Shown here: one piece after another, positions 15,750 to 27,976 of the stretch
How positions within the stretch are numbered: the first letter of the stretch is position 1
Layout of the letters: each line of letters begins with the position of its first letter
From: Bradyrhizobium sp.
GTDB lineage: Bacteria > Pseudomonadota > Alphaproteobacteria > Rhizobiales > Xanthobacteraceae
DNA length: 53,126 bases
Direction of reading: 5' to 3'
Assembly (NCBI RefSeq): GCF_028868675.1
Contig: NZ_JAGWUA010000006.1
Coordinates: forward strand, 1 to 53,126
Notes under the pieces: generated by a model
Told to the model about the DNA's origin: nothing
The model's input: the letters and a program-made list of their open reading frames with translations, nothing else
Database searches by the model: none
Position numbers and translations under genes: made by a program

Positions 15750-17347
15750 TTACGCTGGAAATGATGCCGCCGCTGATGTTCGGCGGCCTGGTTCTGGCGA
15801 TGCTGATCGGCTATCCCGTCGCCTTCACTCTGGCGGCGCTCGGCCTGTCGTTCGGCTTCCTCGCCATCGACCTCGGATTCTTCGACCTCAACTTCCTGCA
15901 GGCCATTCCGGGCCGCGTGTTCGGCAGCGTGCTCGCCAACGAGCTCCTGCTCGCCATTCCCTTCTTCACCTTCATGGGATCGGTGCTGGAACGCTGCGGA
16001 CTTGCGGAGGACATGCTCGATTCCATGGGCCAGTTGTTCGGCCCGATCCGCGGCGGCCTCGGCTACTCCGTCATCATCGTCGGTTTCATCCTCGGCGCGA
16101 TCACCGGCACGGTCGCCGCCCAGGTCATCGCCATGGCGCTGATCTCGATGCCGGTGATGATCCGCTACGGCTACAACATCCGCTACATCACCGGCGTGCT
16201 GGCCGCCTCCGGCACCATCACCCAACTCGTGCCCCCCTCGCTCGTCCTGATCGTGCTCGCCGACCAACTCGGCAAGTCGGTCGGCGACATGTATCTCGGC
16301 GCCTGGGGCCCCTCGATCTTCCAGATCGTGCTGTTCGCCAGCTACACCTTCGTGCTCGGCATCATCAAGCCGCACCACGTGCCCGCCGTTCCGAAGGAGG
16401 CGCGCACACTGACCGGCTGGCCGCTGTGGAAGAAGTGCCTGATGGGCATCATTCCCTCCGCGGTCCTGATCTTCGTCGTGCTCGGCACCATGATGCTCGG
16501 GCTCGCGACCCCGACCGAAGCCGGCGCGATGGGCGCAGTCGGCGCGATCGTGCTCGCGGCGATCCATCACAAGGACTTCTCGACGACCGGTCAAAAAATT
16601 CTGATCGCCGGCATCATCGCGGCGGGTATCGGCGTGATCGTCGCCATGCTCTACAGCGAGAACATCGTCTTCAAGATCGCGTTCGCGATCACCTATCTCG
16701 CGGTGACGTGGATCTGCATCGAGGCGGCGCGCATCCCGGACCTCCGCGACCTGATCAAGCAGGGCTACGAGACGACCATGCGCATCACCTGCATGGTCAC
16801 CTTCATCCTGATCGGCTCGACCTGCTTCTCGATCGTGTTCCTCGGCTGCAACGGCGGCGTCTGGCTCGAGCACCTGCTCACGTCGCTGCCCGGCGGCGCC
16901 TGGGGCTTCCTGATCTTCATCAACATCTTCATCTTCTTCGTCGCGTTCTTCCTCGACTTCTTCGAGATCGCCTTCATCATCCTGCCGATGATCGCGCCGA
17001 TCGCGCAGAAGGTGCTGGCTCCCGTCGTCGGCCCGGACGCTGCCCTGATCTGGTTCGGCGTGATGCTCTGCGTGAACATGCAGACCTCGTTCCTGCATCC
17101 GCCGTTCGGCTTCGCGCTGTTCTATCTCCGCGGCGTGGCGCCGCGCTCGGTGAAGAGCTCCGACATCTATTGGGGCGCGGTCCCCTGGATCGGACTGCAG
17201 ATGATCATGGTGCTGCTCGTGATCGCCATCCCCTCCGTGGTCACGGGCCTGCTCGACAAGCCGCTCAACGTCGACCTCGACAAGGTCAAGATCGAGGTGC
17301 CGCAGATCGAGCTGCCGCCGCTCGACCTCGGGCCGCCCAAGCAGTAG
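15746..17347 (+). CDS. dctM: TRAP transporter large permease (DctM/TakM type)
   Basis: A 533-residue membrane protein with about 13 hydrophobic segments. Recognisable DctM stretches include AIPFFTFMGSVLERCGLAEDML, GAITGTVAAQVIAM, GLATPTEAGAMGAVG and MQTSFLHPPFGFALFYLRG. The length is at the upper end for DctM because of a longer central loop and the last 45 residues (KPLNVDLDKVKIEVPQIELP), typical of the TakM-like subgroup. It starts within the last codons of dctQ (ATGA overlap), showing translational coupling. A stem-loop 22 bp downstream separates it from the convergent binding-protein gene. Confidence 0.95.
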   Translation: MITLEMMPPLMFGGLVLAMLIGYPVAFTLAALGLSFGFLAIDLGFFDLNFLQAIPGRVFGSVLANELLLAIPFFTFMGSVLERCGLAEDMLDSMGQLFGPIRGGLGYSVIIVGFILGAITGTVAAQVIAMALISMPVMIRYGYNIRYITGVLAASGTITQLVPPSLVLIVLADQLGKSVGDMYLGAWGPSIFQIVLFASYTFVLGIIKPHHVPAVPKEARTLTGWPLWKKCLMGIIPSAVLIFVVLGTMMLGLATPTEAGAMGAVGAIVLAAIHHKDFSTTGQKILIAGIIAAGIGVIVAMLYSENIVFKIAFAITYLAVTWICIEAARIPDLRDLIKQGYETTMRITCMVTFILIGSTCFSIVFLGCNGGVWLEHLLTSLPGGAWGFLIFINIFIFFVAFFLDFFEIAFIILPMIAPIAQKVLAPVVGPDAALIWFGVMLCVNMQTSFLHPPFGFALFYLRGVAPRSVKSSDIYWGAVPWIGLQMIMVLLVIAIPSVVTGLLDKPLNVDLDKVKIEVPQIELPPLDLGPPKQ

Positions 17348-17369
17348 CGGCGAGCGCACACACACAGAA

Positions 17370-17399
17370 AACCCCGGAGCGGATGCCGCTTCCGGGGTT
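17370..17399. terminator. Bidirectional terminator between dctM and the first takP-like gene
   Basis: AACCCCGGA (17370-17378) pairs with TCCGGGGTT (17391-17399), extended inward by GCGG/CCGC. On the minus strand the stem is followed by TTTTCTG-like sequence, and on the plus strand by a weaker T-rich stretch. It sits between convergent stops and can serve both. Confidence 0.7.
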
Positions 17400-17441
17400 C
17401 TGCTTTGCCGCGCAGCCGCGGTTGCGATCAGCCCTTCCCGC

Positions 17442-18530
<1,089 letters not shown>

Positions 18531-18638
18531 GTTTTCCTACCCTGTGGATTGTGACGCGAAAAACCTTCTTGGCGAGGCTTGGCGTCAAGCATGGAACATC
18601 CGGTTCCCGATTGCCATATGGCCCGGGGCTGCGGACAT

Positions 18639-18671
18639 AAAAAAACCCGGCCTCGCGAGAGGCCGGGCTTT
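18639..18671 (-). terminator. Rho-independent terminator after the second takP-like gene
   Basis: A 9-bp perfect stem CCCGGCCTC / GAGGCCGGG (18646-18654 and 18659-18667) with a 4-nt loop is followed on the minus strand by seven T (18639-18645). It lies 28 bp past the stop of the gene at 18699-19787. It shows that the two binding-protein genes are separate transcription units. Confidence 0.85.
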
Positions 18672-18698
18672 CCGATCTTAGACTTTAGGCTGACGCGA

Positions 18699-19991
<1,293 letters not shown>

Positions 19992-21110
19992 TCAAGCCGC
20001 GGAAATCACGCCCTTGAGCTGGTCGCGGACGCGGCCGGCGATGGCGCGGTAGATCGCCGCATGGGGCCCGTCCGGCTCGCTTTCGACCACCGGGTTTCCG
20101 GCGTCGGACGTGCTGCGAATCGCCATGTGCAGGGGGATCTCGCCCAGGAACGGTACCCCGAGCCGCTCGGCCTCGTGCCGGGCGCCGCCATGGCCGAAGA
20201 TGTCCGACCGGGTGCCGCAATTCGGGCACTGGAAGTAGCTCATGTTCTCGACGATGCCGAGCACCGGCACGTTCACCTTCTGGAACATGGCAAGGCCCCG
20301 CCGCGCGTCGATCAGGGACAGATCCTGCGGGGTCGAGATGATGACAGCGCCCTTCAGCGGCACGTTCTGCGCCAGCGTGAGCTGCGCGTCGCCCGTGCCC
20401 GGCGGCATGTCCACGACCAGCACGTCGAGCTTGCCCCAGTCGACGTCGCGCAGCATCTGCGTCACCGCCGACATCACCATCGGACCGCGCCAGATCATCG
20501 CGGTCTCCTCCTCCACGAGGAAGCCGATCGACATGATGGCGAGGCCGAAGCGCTTCAACGGAATCATCTTTCGCTCGCTGTTCAGCTCGGGCTTGTCGCG
20601 CAGGCCCGTCAGCCGCGGCACCGAGGGACCGTAGATGTCGGCATCCAGAAGCCCGACCTTCAGTCCGAGATCGCGCAGGCCGAGCGCCAGGTTGAGCGCG
20701 GTGGTCGACTTGCCGACACCGCCCTTGCCGGAGGCGACCGCGATGATGGCGGCAACGCCGGGAAGCTCCGCCTGCCGCGCCATCGGCGAGGCGCCGCCAT
20801 GCGGCGGCCGATGGGCCGCGGCCGGCTTGACCCCGCCGCCACTGCCGGCGGGAGCCGCACCCGGCTTGCGCTCGGCGGTCAGCGCCACCATGGCCGTGCT
20901 CACGCCGGGAATGGCGCGCACCGCAGCCTCGGCCGCGGCGCGGACGCTTTCCCACGCCCGCGCCTCGGTGGCATCGACGTTGATCGAGAAGAACACCTTG
21001 CCGTCGTTGACGGTGACCGCACTCAGCACGTTGGCGTTGCTGAGTGCGACCCCGCGCGGGGACTTGACCTTGGCAAGGGTGTCGAGAACCTGTTGTTGTG
21101 TCACACTCAA
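19992..21110 (-). CDS. apbC: Mrp/NBP35-family Fe-S carrier ATPase (ApbC), TTG start
   Basis: A 372-residue protein with an N-terminal MIP18/DUF59 domain (about 1-80), a glycine/proline linker and a deviant P-loop ATPase domain (ASGKGGVGKSTTALN, GKGGVGKS at 128-135; DADIYGPSVPRL; DMPPGTGDAQL). The CPNC motif (C295, C298) binds a bridging 4Fe-4S cluster in this family. Mrp proteins load clusters onto apoproteins in the cytosol. The TTG at 21110 is chosen because AGGAG lies 7 nt before it and it gives MSVTQQQVLDTLAKV; no good ATG is in frame. It lies 54 bp after a VOC-family gene on the same strand. Confidence 0.92.
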   Translation of the reverse strand: MSVTQQQVLDTLAKVKSPRGVALSNANVLSAVTVNDGKVFFSINVDATEARAWESVRAAAEAAVRAIPGVSTAMVALTAERKPGAAPAGSGGGVKPAAAHRPPHGGASPMARQAELPGVAAIIAVASGKGGVGKSTTALNLALGLRDLGLKVGLLDADIYGPSVPRLTGLRDKPELNSERKMIPLKRFGLAIMSIGFLVEEETAMIWRGPMVMSAVTQMLRDVDWGKLDVLVVDMPPGTGDAQLTLAQNVPLKGAVIISTPQDLSLIDARRGLAMFQKVNVPVLGIVENMSYFQCPNCGTRSDIFGHGGARHEAERLGVPFLGEIPLHMAIRSTSDAGNPVVESEPDGPHAAIYRAIAGRVRDQLKGVISAA

Positions 21111-21164
21111 AGCGCATCTCCTGAAGATTTCGATGCGACCCATAGAGCGGAAACGCGCAAAAGG

Positions 21165-21599
21165 CTACCGTCTCGCCATATCGTCCGCCATCTCGGCCGG
21201 CGCCGCCCCCTTTTCCTGGGCCGCATCATAATTCAGCTCGATCATCACCCCGTTGGGGTCGTTGACGAAGATCTGCCAGAGCGCGCCGCCGGGCACCTGG
21301 CGCGCCTCATACGTCATGCCCCTGGACTTCAGCCGCTGCGCCATGCCGTCGAAACCGCTGCTGACGAAGGCGACGTGATGGACAACGCCGGAATCCGGCT
21401 TTTGCGCCTCGTCGGTTCCGGAAATGTCGACGAGATGCACCACCGCCTTGCCCTCGCTGTACATCCAGGCCCCCGGGAACGCAAAGTTCGGCCGGGCGCC
21501 CTTCTCGAGCCCCAGCACATCCTCATAGAAGCGAACCGTCTCGGCCAGTTTCCGGGTCCTGATGTTGAAATGATCCAGGACGCCCACGCTCACTCCCAT
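21165..21599 (-). CDS. VOC (glyoxalase/dioxygenase) superfamily protein
   Basis: A 144-residue single-chain VOC protein with two beta-alpha-beta-beta-beta modules. Candidate metal ligands are H10 (VLDHFNIRT), a histidine in GVVHHVAFVSSG, and the glutamate in GVMIELNYD near the C-terminus. These are the positions used by glyoxalase I-like and ring-cleaving enzymes, so it is probably a metalloenzyme, but the substrate cannot be told. The start at 21599 has GGGAG about 9 nt upstream; a GTG at 21608 is also in frame. It is followed by apbC on the same strand and is divergent from the dehydrogenase gene. Confidence 0.82.
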   Translation of the reverse strand: MGVSVGVLDHFNIRTRKLAETVRFYEDVLGLEKGARPNFAFPGAWMYSEGKAVVHLVDISGTDEAQKPDSGVVHHVAFVSSGFDGMAQRLKSRGMTYEARQVPGGALWQIFVNDPNGVMIELNYDAAQEKGAAPAEMADDMARR

Positions 21600-21792
21600 G
21601 CTCCTCACTCCCTTTTTTGTGTCTTGTCCCGCGATCCTAGCATACGGGGCGGCGAAACGAAGCCGTTGCCCTCGCTGCGGCAGGGGTTATGGTGCGCCTC
21701 CGGTCCGCTTCCAGGGCGGAACCGAAGCAATACGGCCGGAGTCCCCAATCCGGCGCGCAGCAAGAACCCAAGGCACAGACAAGGTTACACAC

Positions 21793-22662
21793 ATGGCTAA
21801 AGTCGCTTTCCTCGGTCTCGGCGTGATGGGCTTCCCGATGGCCGGACACCTCGTGAAGAAGGGCGGCCACGAGGTCACCGTCTACAACCGCACCGCGGCG
21901 AAGGCGAAGGAATGGGCGGACAAGTTCGGCAGCAAGACCGCCGCGACGCCGAAAGCTGCGGCCGAAGGCCAGGATTTCGTGATGTGCTGCGTCGGCAACG
22001 ACAATGACCTCCGCACGGTGACGACCGGTCCCGACGGCGCCTTCTCCGGCATGAAGAAGGGCGCGACCTTCGTCGACCACACCACGGCCTCCGCCGAGAT
22101 CGCGCGCGAACTCGACGCCACGGCCGCCAAGGCCGGCTTCAAATTCGTCGATGCGCCGGTGTCCGGCGGACAGGCCGGCGCCGAGAACGGCGTGCTGACG
22201 GTGATGTGCGGAGGCGCCGAGGACGCCTATGCGGCGGCAGAGCCGGTGATCGCGGCCTATGCGCGGATGTGCAAGCGGCTCGGACCCGCCGGATCCGGCC
22301 AGCTCACCAAGATGGTCAACCAGATCTGCATCGCCGGCCTCGTGCAGGGCCTTTCCGAGGGCATCCACTTCGCCAAGAAATCCGGCCTCGACGTCCAGTC
22401 CGTCATCGACACCATCTCCAAGGGCGCGGCGCAGTCCTGGCAGATGGAGAACCGCTACAAGACCATGAACGACAGCAAGTACGATTTCGGCTTCGCCGTC
22501 GAATGGATGCGCAAGGACCTCTCGATCTGCATCGCGGAAGCGCGGCGCAACGGCGCCAACCTGCCGGTCACCGCGCTGGTCGACCAGTTCTATTCCGAGG
22601 TCGAGAAGATGGGCGGCAAGCGCTGGGACACTTCGAGCCTGCTGGCGCGGCTGGAACGCTGA
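21793..22662 (+). CDS. 3-hydroxyisobutyrate dehydrogenase-family beta-hydroxyacid dehydrogenase
   Basis: A 289-residue NAD(P)-dependent beta-hydroxyacid dehydrogenase. It shows the N-terminal dinucleotide motif FLGLGVMGFPMAGHL, the substrate-binding DAPVSGGQAGAENG (catalytic S124 region) and the catalytic lysine K173 in GQLTKMVNQ. The family includes 3-hydroxyisobutyrate dehydrogenase (MmsB), tartronate semialdehyde reductase and related enzymes, and the substrate is not decided by these motifs. No valine-degradation neighbour is present. The ATG at 21793 begins the Rossmann fold directly. It ends 9 bp from the convergent antiporter gene. Confidence 0.88.
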   Translation: MAKVAFLGLGVMGFPMAGHLVKKGGHEVTVYNRTAAKAKEWADKFGSKTAATPKAAAEGQDFVMCCVGNDNDLRTVTTGPDGAFSGMKKGATFVDHTTASAEIARELDATAAKAGFKFVDAPVSGGQAGAENGVLTVMCGGAEDAYAAAEPVIAAYARMCKRLGPAGSGQLTKMVNQICIAGLVQGLSEGIHFAKKSGLDVQSVIDTISKGAAQSWQMENRYKTMNDSKYDFGFAVEWMRKDLSICIAEARRNGANLPVTALVDQFYSEVEKMGGKRWDTSSLLARLER

Positions 22663-22671
22663 CGGGGCAAG

Positions 22672-23898
22672 CTACTTTTCCAGCAGTCCGAGCCTGCCCG
22701 CCAGCCATTTCGTGGTCGGCGCCTGGATCAGGATCGTCATCAGGACCGCGATGAAGGTGACCGACGCGATGATGTGCGCGCCGGGCGCCTTCATCCCGAT
22801 CAACAGGCCGGCGAGCGCCGCCGGAATGACGCCGGTCTCGCGCGTCCAGGACATGAACAGCATTTCGTTGAAGCTCCATTTCGCGCGACGGTCGGGCGCC
22901 GCGCAGAGGAAGACCGTCAACGGCCGCGCCACCAGCATGAAGACGGCCACCACGGCGGCGCCGCCCCACACATGCTGCCCCATCAGCGCGAAGTCGACCT
23001 GGGCGCCGAGCAGGATGAAGATGAACACGCGCATGATGAACGCGGTGGTCGCCACGTACTCGTCGAGCTTCTGCGCCTCCCCCGCCTCCATCGCGAAGCC
23101 GAAGGCATCCTTGTTGCCGAGCACGATGCCGAACACGAAGACCGCCATGAACCCGCTGGCATGGAAGCCGTCGGCGGCGAAATAGGCGCCGATCACGGCA
23201 ACCAGGGTGATGACCGGCGCGTATTCGGCGAGGAACGCCCATCGCTCATGCGCGATCAGGAGCGCAGCCAGATATCCGAGCGCCAGGCCGCCGAGGATGC
23301 CGACGACCGACTGCCAGAGCAGATCGACGAGCGACGAGGTCAGCGAGAAGCTGCCGCCTCCGGTCGCCGCCGCCAGAATGCCGAAGGTGATGATCGCGCC
23401 CATGGCGTCGTTGAAGGCGGACTCGCTCATCACCGTCTGCGCCACGCGGTCGCGAATTCTCACCTGGCGGAAGATCGGGACCAGCGTCGCCGGATCCGTC
23501 GACGCGATGGTGGCGCCGAGCAGCAGCGCCACCATCACGGGAACGCCGAGAATGAAATGGGCGGCAAGTCCGGTCAGCGCGGCCGTGATCGCGACGCCGA
23601 CGGTGGCGATCACGACGATGGTGATCCAGGTCTGCTTCAGCACCTCGAGCCGCAGGGAAGCGCCGCCGTCGAACAGGATGTAGCTTGCGCCGAACAGCAG
23701 GATGATCTGGTTGAGGGCCGAATCCGCCTTGATGTCGACGAGCCCGAGCGCGGCCGGTCCCACCGCCATGCCGACGACGAGAAACACCGCGACGTCAGGC
23801 ACCCGGATCTTCTGGGCGACGAATGCGGTCAGGATTCCGATGGCCAGGATCAGTCCGCTCGAAAGCAGCGTCTCCTTCGCAAGCTCGATCGCGCTCAC
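22672..23898 (-). CDS. Cation:proton antiporter (CPA1/NhaP type), GTG start
   Basis: A 408-residue membrane protein with about 12 hydrophobic segments. The ion-binding segments of the CPA1 family are present: GATIASTDPATLVPIF (TDP at 134-136) and SESAFNDAMGAI with the N163-D164 pair typical of electroneutral sodium/proton exchangers. It exchanges Na+ or K+ for H+ at the inner membrane. The frame is open to 24030. The GTG at 23898 is preferred because GGAAGGAAG lies upstream and the first membrane helix follows at once; a start at 23952 cannot be ruled out. The upstream region contains a CtrA box that points toward the divergent kinase. Confidence 0.85.
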   Translation of the reverse strand: MSAIELAKETLLSSGLILAIGILTAFVAQKIRVPDVAVFLVVGMAVGPAALGLVDIKADSALNQIILLFGASYILFDGGASLRLEVLKQTWITIVVIATVGVAITAALTGLAAHFILGVPVMVALLLGATIASTDPATLVPIFRQVRIRDRVAQTVMSESAFNDAMGAIITFGILAAATGGGSFSLTSSLVDLLWQSVVGILGGLALGYLAALLIAHERWAFLAEYAPVITLVAVIGAYFAADGFHASGFMAVFVFGIVLGNKDAFGFAMEAGEAQKLDEYVATTAFIMRVFIFILLGAQVDFALMGQHVWGGAAVVAVFMLVARPLTVFLCAAPDRRAKWSFNEMLFMSWTRETGVIPAALAGLLIGMKAPGAHIIASVTFIAVLMTILIQAPTTKWLAGRLGLLEK

Positions 23899-24066
23899 CC
23901 CTTCGGCTTCCTTCCCCGAACGACGGACATCGGCGCGCCTCGTCCTCTGCATCGGTTCGCGCCCCCGAACGATGCTGCCTGAGGGGTCTCGAAATGACAA
24001 GGCGACATCGGATCCCAGACCGGAGCTCAAGCCGCGGCTTTTCCGACCCGGCCTGATCGGCTCCGC

Positions 24067-24082
24067 TTAACCCGGCGTTAAC
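24067..24082 (+). promoter_or_regulatory. CtrA box upstream of the cell-cycle-type kinase
   Basis: TTAACCCGGCGTTAAC matches TTAA-N7-TTAAC exactly. It lies about 115 bp before the kinase start codon at 24183, in the gap shared with the divergent antiporter. This is the second perfect CtrA box in the window. Confidence 0.65.
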
Positions 24083-24096
24083 GTAATTCTTTAGCT

Positions 24097-24116
24097 CCTT
24101 AAGGCAGCTCTTAAGG
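24097..24116. promoter_or_regulatory. CCTTAAG inverted repeat near the CtrA box
   Basis: CCTTAAGGCAGCTCTTAAGG has perfect 7-bp arms and lies 15 bp downstream of the CtrA box. It contains two more TTAA elements 8 bp apart, one base more than the CtrA spacing, so it may be a second, weaker CtrA site or a site for another dimer. Confidence 0.45.
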
Positions 24117-24182
24117 ATTTATTGCCACAGATAGACAATGCAGAAGGCCCGCGTTCCGCGCGGGCAGGATTTGTGTTGTTCG

Positions 24183-25778
24183 ATGAGTAACCCCGCTGAA
24201 AAGCCAGAGGTCGTGCAGGTTCCGGCCGTGCCGCTGCCTGTGCCATCGGCGAGCCATCGCCGGGCCGCGGCGAAGCGGGTGCGCGAGGCGCGCGACAAGT
24301 TAACGTCGACGAGCGGAACGCGGCCTGCCTTCGACAGCGAGCTGCTGCGGCAACATGCCCAGACACGTCTGTCGGCATCCTATGTCGTGCTGCTGCTGGT
24401 GGTCGCGACCGGGCTGCTGTTCGGCTTCTGGATGCAGCCGATCCCCGCCGCGGCCTGGACCTGCGGCATGCTCTGCATCCACGCCGCGACGATCAACAGC
24501 TGCCGCCGCTTCCTCGCGGAAGCCGCCTCCCCCGCCGCGACGCGCAAGTGGCGCACGCGCTTCGTCATGCTCGACCTGCTCTACGGCCTGTGCTGGATGG
24601 CGATCCTGATCCATCCCGCGCTCGACATGGTCACGGAAACGCTGATGATGTTCCTAATGCTGCTGGTGATCGCAGTGTCGAGCATGGTCGCGGCCAACCT
24701 GCCGATCGCGGCGCTCGCCGCAACCGCACCGGTCGCGGTGGCGATGGCGCTGAGTTTTGCCGTGACCGGCGCGCTCGACAACTACATCCTGGCGGCGCTG
24801 GCGCTTGCCGCCGAGGGCTATTTCGTGCTGCTGGCGCACCGGCTGCACCAGACCACGTTCGCGACGCTGGAAGCGCGCGCGGAAAAGGACGCGCTGATCG
24901 GCGAGCTCGAGCAGGCCAAGGCGATTTCCGACGAGGCCCGCCACCGCGCCGAGGCCGCCAACGTCGCGAAATCGCGCTTCCTCGCCCAGATGAGCCACGA
25001 GCTGCGCACGCCGCTGAACGCGATCCTCGGCTTCTCCGAGGTGATGAAGAGCGAGATCTTCGGCGCGCATGCCGTGCCGGTCTACAAGGAATATTCCGCC
25101 GACATCCACAATTCCGGCGTGCACCTGCTCAACCTCATCAACGAGATCCTCGACCTGTCGCGGATCGAGGCCGGTCGCTACGAATTGAACGAGGAAGCGG
25201 TCTCGCTGGTCGGCGTGGTCGCCGACTGCCATCATCTGATGAAGCTGCGCGCCTCCAACCGCGGCATCACCATCCACGAGGTCTACGAGCACGCGATGCC
25301 GCGGCTGTGGGCCGACGAGCGCGCGATCCGGCAGGTCGTGCTCAATCTGCTCTCCAACTCCATCAAGTTCACCCCGCAGGGCGGCGATATCTGGCTCAAG
25401 GTCGGCTGGACCGCCTCGGGCGGGCAATATCTCAGCGTCAAGGACACCGGCTCGGGAATCCCGGAGCACGAGATCCCGATCGTGCTGGCCTCCTTCGGGC
25501 AGGGCTCGAACTCGATCAAGTCGGCCGAACAGGGCGCCGGTCTCGGCCTGCCCATCGCAAAAAACCTGATCGACCTGCACGGCGGCACCTTTACGCTGAA
25601 ATCGAAGCTGCGCATCGGCACCGAGGTGATCGTCACCTTCCCGCCGGAGCGCGTGATGTCGGCGCTGGCGCCGATGGCCGATGACGCGCCGCCGCTGCAG
25701 CCGGAACCCATCGACGTCGCCGACGACAAGCGGCGGCCCCGGCACAAGCCGATCATGAGCGCGGGCACGGGTTCCTGA
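24183..25778 (+). CDS. Membrane histidine kinase of the DivJ/PleC family
   Basis: A 531-residue kinase. After an N-terminal cytoplasmic stretch, five or six membrane segments (about 65-220) lead to a coiled coil (ALIGELEQAKAISDEARHRA) and a HisKA domain reading MSHELRTPLNAILGFSEV (phospho-acceptor H272) followed by EILDLSRIEAGRYEL. This wording is the hallmark of the PleC/DivJ/PdhS group that phosphorylates the cell-cycle regulator DivK. The ATPase domain shows NLLSNSIKFTPQGG, DTGSGIPEHE and GAGLGLPIAKNL. No PAS domain is visible, which is closer to DivJ than PleC. An in-frame ATG also occurs at 24138. A perfect CtrA box lies upstream. The family is sure, the precise orthologue is not. Confidence 0.88.
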   Translation: MSNPAEKPEVVQVPAVPLPVPSASHRRAAAKRVREARDKLTSTSGTRPAFDSELLRQHAQTRLSASYVVLLLVVATGLLFGFWMQPIPAAAWTCGMLCIHAATINSCRRFLAEAASPAATRKWRTRFVMLDLLYGLCWMAILIHPALDMVTETLMMFLMLLVIAVSSMVAANLPIAALAATAPVAVAMALSFAVTGALDNYILAALALAAEGYFVLLAHRLHQTTFATLEARAEKDALIGELEQAKAISDEARHRAEAANVAKSRFLAQMSHELRTPLNAILGFSEVMKSEIFGAHAVPVYKEYSADIHNSGVHLLNLINEILDLSRIEAGRYELNEEAVSLVGVVADCHHLMKLRASNRGITIHEVYEHAMPRLWADERAIRQVVLNLLSNSIKFTPQGGDIWLKVGWTASGGQYLSVKDTGSGIPEHEIPIVLASFGQGSNSIKSAEQGAGLGLPIAKNLIDLHGGTFTLKSKLRIGTEVIVTFPPERVMSALAPMADDAPPLQPEPIDVADDKRRPRHKPIMSAGTGS

Positions 25779-25819
25779 CATGCTTGCAGAAAAGCCCGAT
25801 CGTCCTTCACCATGTCCGG

Positions 25820-26023
25820 ATGAGCAAAGACACCCCGTGCATCGACGTCTGCCAGATCGACCCCAAGAGCGGCCTGTGCTTCGGCTGCGGCCGCACGCTG
25901 CCCGAGATCGCGCGCTGGCCCTCCATGACGAGCGCGGAACGTCGCGCCGTGATGGCAGAGCTGGCCGCGCGCATGGCGGATGCCGGACTGTCGCCCGTTG
26001 CGGCGCGGCAGGATCCGGCCTGA
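25820..26023 (+). CDS. DUF1289 small cysteine-rich protein
   Basis: A 67-residue protein. Four cysteines are arranged as CIDVC (C7, C11 region) and CFGCGR, which is the DUF1289 pattern and could bind zinc or an iron-sulfur cluster. The tail is helical (SAERRAVMAELAARMA). The start at 25820 gives MSKDTPCIDVCQIDP, the normal family beginning; a longer frame starts at 25784. It lies 41 bp after the kinase gene and 22 bp before the protease gene, so it may be part of one transcript. Confidence 0.85.
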   Translation: MSKDTPCIDVCQIDPKSGLCFGCGRTLPEIARWPSMTSAERRAVMAELAARMADAGLSPVAARQDPA

Positions 26024-26045
26024 CGCAGGCTGCGGGAGGCGTGCG

Positions 26046-26558
26046 ATGAGCCGTCTCGCCCTGGTGCTGATCCTGCTGATCGCGACCGCCGGCGCGGTGG
26101 TCGCCTACAAGGACCCCGAACAGGTCGCGCGCGCCAGCGACACCGTCTCCGACCTGTTGCGCCATCGCGCGAGCGCCAAGGCGCGCGCGGTCGAGATCCA
26201 GCGCGGCCGCGGCGGCGAGTTCTCGCTGCAGGCCAGGATCAACGGCGTGAGAGCGCCGATGGTGGTCGACACCGGCGCGACCTCGGTGGTGCTCACCTAC
26301 GAGACCGCGAAGGCCGCCGGCCTGCCGCTGGAGCTGCTCGCCTATGACGTCGACGTGGAGACCGCCGGCGGCCGCACCAAGGCGGCCAGGCTGACGCTCG
26401 ACCGTCTCGCGATCGGCTCGCTGGTCGAACGCTCGGTGCCGGCGCTGGTGGTGCCGCACGGCACGATGAAGACCAATCTGCTCGGCATGAGCTTCCTCGA
26501 TCGCCTCGAGCGCTGGGAAGTCCGCGCCGACCGGCTGATGCTGCACGGCTATCCGTAA
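26046..26558 (+). CDS. Membrane-anchored retropepsin-like aspartic protease
   Basis: A 170-residue protein with an N-terminal membrane or signal segment (about 3-20) and a single clan AA aspartic protease domain. The active-site motif is MVVDTGATSVVLT with D75, followed by the family's flap-like region and LLGMSFLDRLERWEVR at the end. This matches the TIGR02281-type small periplasmic aspartic proteases. As a single-domain enzyme it should act as a homodimer. The ATG at 26046 has GGGAGG 6 nt upstream. Its substrate is unknown. It ends 5 bp from the convergent dusA. Confidence 0.88.
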   Translation: MSRLALVLILLIATAGAVVAYKDPEQVARASDTVSDLLRHRASAKARAVEIQRGRGGEFSLQARINGVRAPMVVDTGATSVVLTYETAKAAGLPLELLAYDVDVETAGGRTKAARLTLDRLAIGSLVERSVPALVVPHGTMKTNLLGMSFLDRLERWEVRADRLMLHGYP

Positions 26559-26563
26559 AACCC

Positions 26564-27553
<990 letters not shown>

Positions 27554-27976
27554 GTTGATTTTGCAGACTTTCCCGCGGGGCGATGCTGGGGCTGAGCTCT
27601 CGGGCCTGATCTATAGCCTATCCGCCCATTGTCAAACAGGCGGCGGGCCGGATTCGAAACACGCGGTTCAACCCCATGCACAGTGGGCAAGCATCTGACG
27701 CGACACGAATTTCTTTTTTGTCGAAATATGACTTGACTCGTCGGGCAAATCAGGGGCATGATGGCACATTCCACAAATCCGAATAACGACCGCGGCGCGC
27801 GATGAGTCCGCAACCGACGACGCGCTCACGCAATGGGACCGGGATGGTTTTGGCGCCTTCGCCACCGCCGACGGTACGGGTTCCATCGACAAATCGGATG
27901 ATTCGTCGCCCTCGCGAATATTGCCTTGGCAGGCCAACCCCTGTGGTTTTTTGACGAAGATCAGAGGAGATGCGCT
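27554..27976. other. 423-bp intergenic region between dusA and the PEP-CTERM gene
   Basis: This is a divergent gap. TTGACT (27733-27738) and CATGAT (27757-27762), 18 bp apart on the plus strand, are a weak promoter candidate for the PEP-CTERM gene, leaving a leader of about 200 nt. I found no convincing gene, tRNA or strong terminator. A 50-codon frame at 27802 lacks support. Confidence 0.4.

Noticed and set aside
15707-17365. 552-codon minus-strand frame opposite dctM
   Set aside because: It is an aspartate/histidine/arginine-rich shadow of a membrane protein gene; dctQ and dctM are clear on the plus strand.
27802-27954. 50-codon plus-strand frame starting ATGAGTCCG in the dusA/PEP-CTERM gap
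   Set aside because: It has no ribosome binding site, low-complexity proline/threonine/arginine content and no recognisable feature.
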